This document shows, piece after piece, positions 63,335 through 64,000 of a DNA stretch of 64,000 nt. Source of the DNA: Janibacter sp. Soil728 (lineage in GTDB: Bacteria > Actinomycetota > Actinomycetes > Actinomycetales > Dermatophilaceae); the NCBI RefSeq assembly GCF_001428305.1, contig NZ_LMRZ01000003.1, positions 382,225-446,224 of the forward strand, in the 5' to 3' direction. The notes under the pieces are model-generated. The model had not been told where the DNA came from, searched no databases, and worked only from the letters and a program-made list of their open reading frames with translations. The position numbers and the translations under genes are program-made. The first letter of the stretch is position 1. Each line of letters opens with the position of its first letter.

Positions 63335-64000
63335 ATGCCCTCCACGACCCTCACTCGCGATGAGTGGATGACGCGTGCGCGTGCCCACGAGGACGCGGTC
63401 GACGAGCTGACCGCCGGTCACCGTGATCGTCGCTCCCGCGGCGAGCGCCACCCGGTCGAGGACTTCCTCTTCGAGTACTACGCCCACCGCCCCACCCACC
63501 TGCGACGGTGGCACCCCGGCCCCGGGGTCGTGCTGCAGGACGCCGCCGACCGGTACGAAGGGAGGTCCGGCTACGTCGTCGACGAGGCGGGCTCGGCTCG
63601 GCTGGACGTGGCCGGTTTCCTGGGGCGAAGGGAGCGTGCCGTCACCTTCGTCAGGGAGCTGCTCACCGCGACGCTGTCACGGCCGGGGACCCACGACTGC
63701 TTCGGCCTGCACGAGTGGGCGATGGTCTACGGCCTCCAGCCGGGCGAGCAGCGACACGAACAGCTCCCCCTTCGCCTCGACCAGGCCCAGACCGATGCCG
63801 TCGTGGAGTCCCACCGGATCAGGTGCAGCCATGCGGACGCGTACCGCTTCTTCACACCGGCAGCGGCGGAGCTCAACTCCCTTCGCCCCACGCGTGATGA
63901 CCAGCTGGAGCACGAGCAGCCGGCCTGCCTGCACGCGGGGATGGACACCTACAAGTGGGCCTTCAAGCTCGCCCCGGCGGTGCCGTCGGAGATCACGCTC
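63335..64000 (+). CDS. Conserved actinobacterial protein, runs off the window
   Basis: 222 codons visible from the ATG at 63335 (MPSTTLTRDEWMTRARAHED) with no stop before the edge. It has HPVEDFLFEYYAHRPTHLRR and WHPGPGVVL, then THDCFGLHEWAMVYG and LDQAQTDAVVESHRIRCSHA. Homologues are conserved in actinobacteria and sometimes labelled 3-methyladenine DNA glycosylase, a label I cannot verify from motifs. It is divergent from the FAH gene. Confidence 0.82.
   Translation, partial: MPSTTLTRDEWMTRARAHEDAVDELTAGHRDRRSRGERHPVEDFLFEYYAHRPTHLRRWHPGPGVVLQDAADRYEGRSGYVVDEAGSARLDVAGFLGRRERAVTFVRELLTATLSRPGTHDCFGLHEWAMVYGLQPGEQRHEQLPLRLDQAQTDAVVESHRIRCSHADAYRFFTPAAAELNSLRPTRDDQLEHEQPACLHAGMDTYKWAFKLAPAVPSEITL

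Overview
The window is high-GC actinobacterial chromosome. Gene content and order point to Actinomycetota, order Micrococcales, most likely the Intrasporangiaceae/Dermatophilaceae group: lepB-rplS-trmD-rimM-khpA-rpsP, ffh-glnD-glnK-amtB-ftsY-smc, mutM-rnc-rpmF-DUF177-coaD, rsmD-recG-fakA-rpmB-thiL-ddl, gpsA-plsC-hup-leuD-leuC-iclR and gltX with tRNA-Gln and tRNA-Glu. GTG starts, ATGA/GTGA stop-start overlaps, a WhiB protein, a lysine-tailed HU and DUF3515/DUF4333/DUF6907 proteins fit this. The genus cannot be fixed from the sequence alone.

Layout. 1-5.1 kb: two type I signal peptidases, L19, a TrmD fused to a GNAT acetyltransferase, RimM, a KH protein and S16, mostly leftward. 5.4-11.9 kb: a Tat-exported PhoX-like protein, a cysteine-free Rrf2 regulator divergent from a TauE/SafE permease, and three metabolic enzymes. 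11.9-20.6 kb: an integrated mobile element. 20.6-28.8 kb: both SRP GTPases (ffh, ftsY) flanking the glnD-glnK-amtB nitrogen operon. 28.9-40 kb: M13 peptidase, SMC, methionine aminopeptidase, chorismate mutase, acylphosphatase and a cell-surface acyltransferase. 40-48.6 kb: DNA repair, RNA processing, ribosomal and CoA genes. 48.6-59.2 kb: thiamine, D-Ala-D-Ala, phospholipid and leucine genes with HU. 59.2-64 kb: two tRNAs, gltX, enoyl-CoA hydratase, YnfA and FAH-family genes.

The most notable object is the element at 11896-20613. It is bounded by a 17-bp direct repeat whose right copy is the 3' end of ffh. The left copy still carries the displaced native ffh end (...FLGGS stop), while the working gene now ends in an element-supplied ...FLGQ stop. 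The element encodes a tyrosine integrase beside ffh, a leftward run of small overlapping genes that includes a WhiB-like protein and a 576-residue AAA+ ATPase, and a rightward operon of four overlapping mini-genes. It has no capsid, terminase, lysis, FtsK/TraB or relaxase gene. Inside the 3' part of the ATPase gene lie eight exact copies and two one-mismatch copies of the octamer TCGTCACC/GGTGACGA in 229 bp, which look like an iteron origin embedded in the gene. The best reading is a small self-replicating integrative element, possibly a phage satellite. This is inference.

Other points to check are a strongly over-represented CGAAGGG/CCCTTCG word that overrides normal codon choice, a cluster of three ATTGCC(4)GGCAAT palindromes after rpmB, a nested inverted repeat between map and smc, a long inverted repeat before the tRNAs, and two genes with frameshift signatures (DUF4262 protein; cytidine deaminase).
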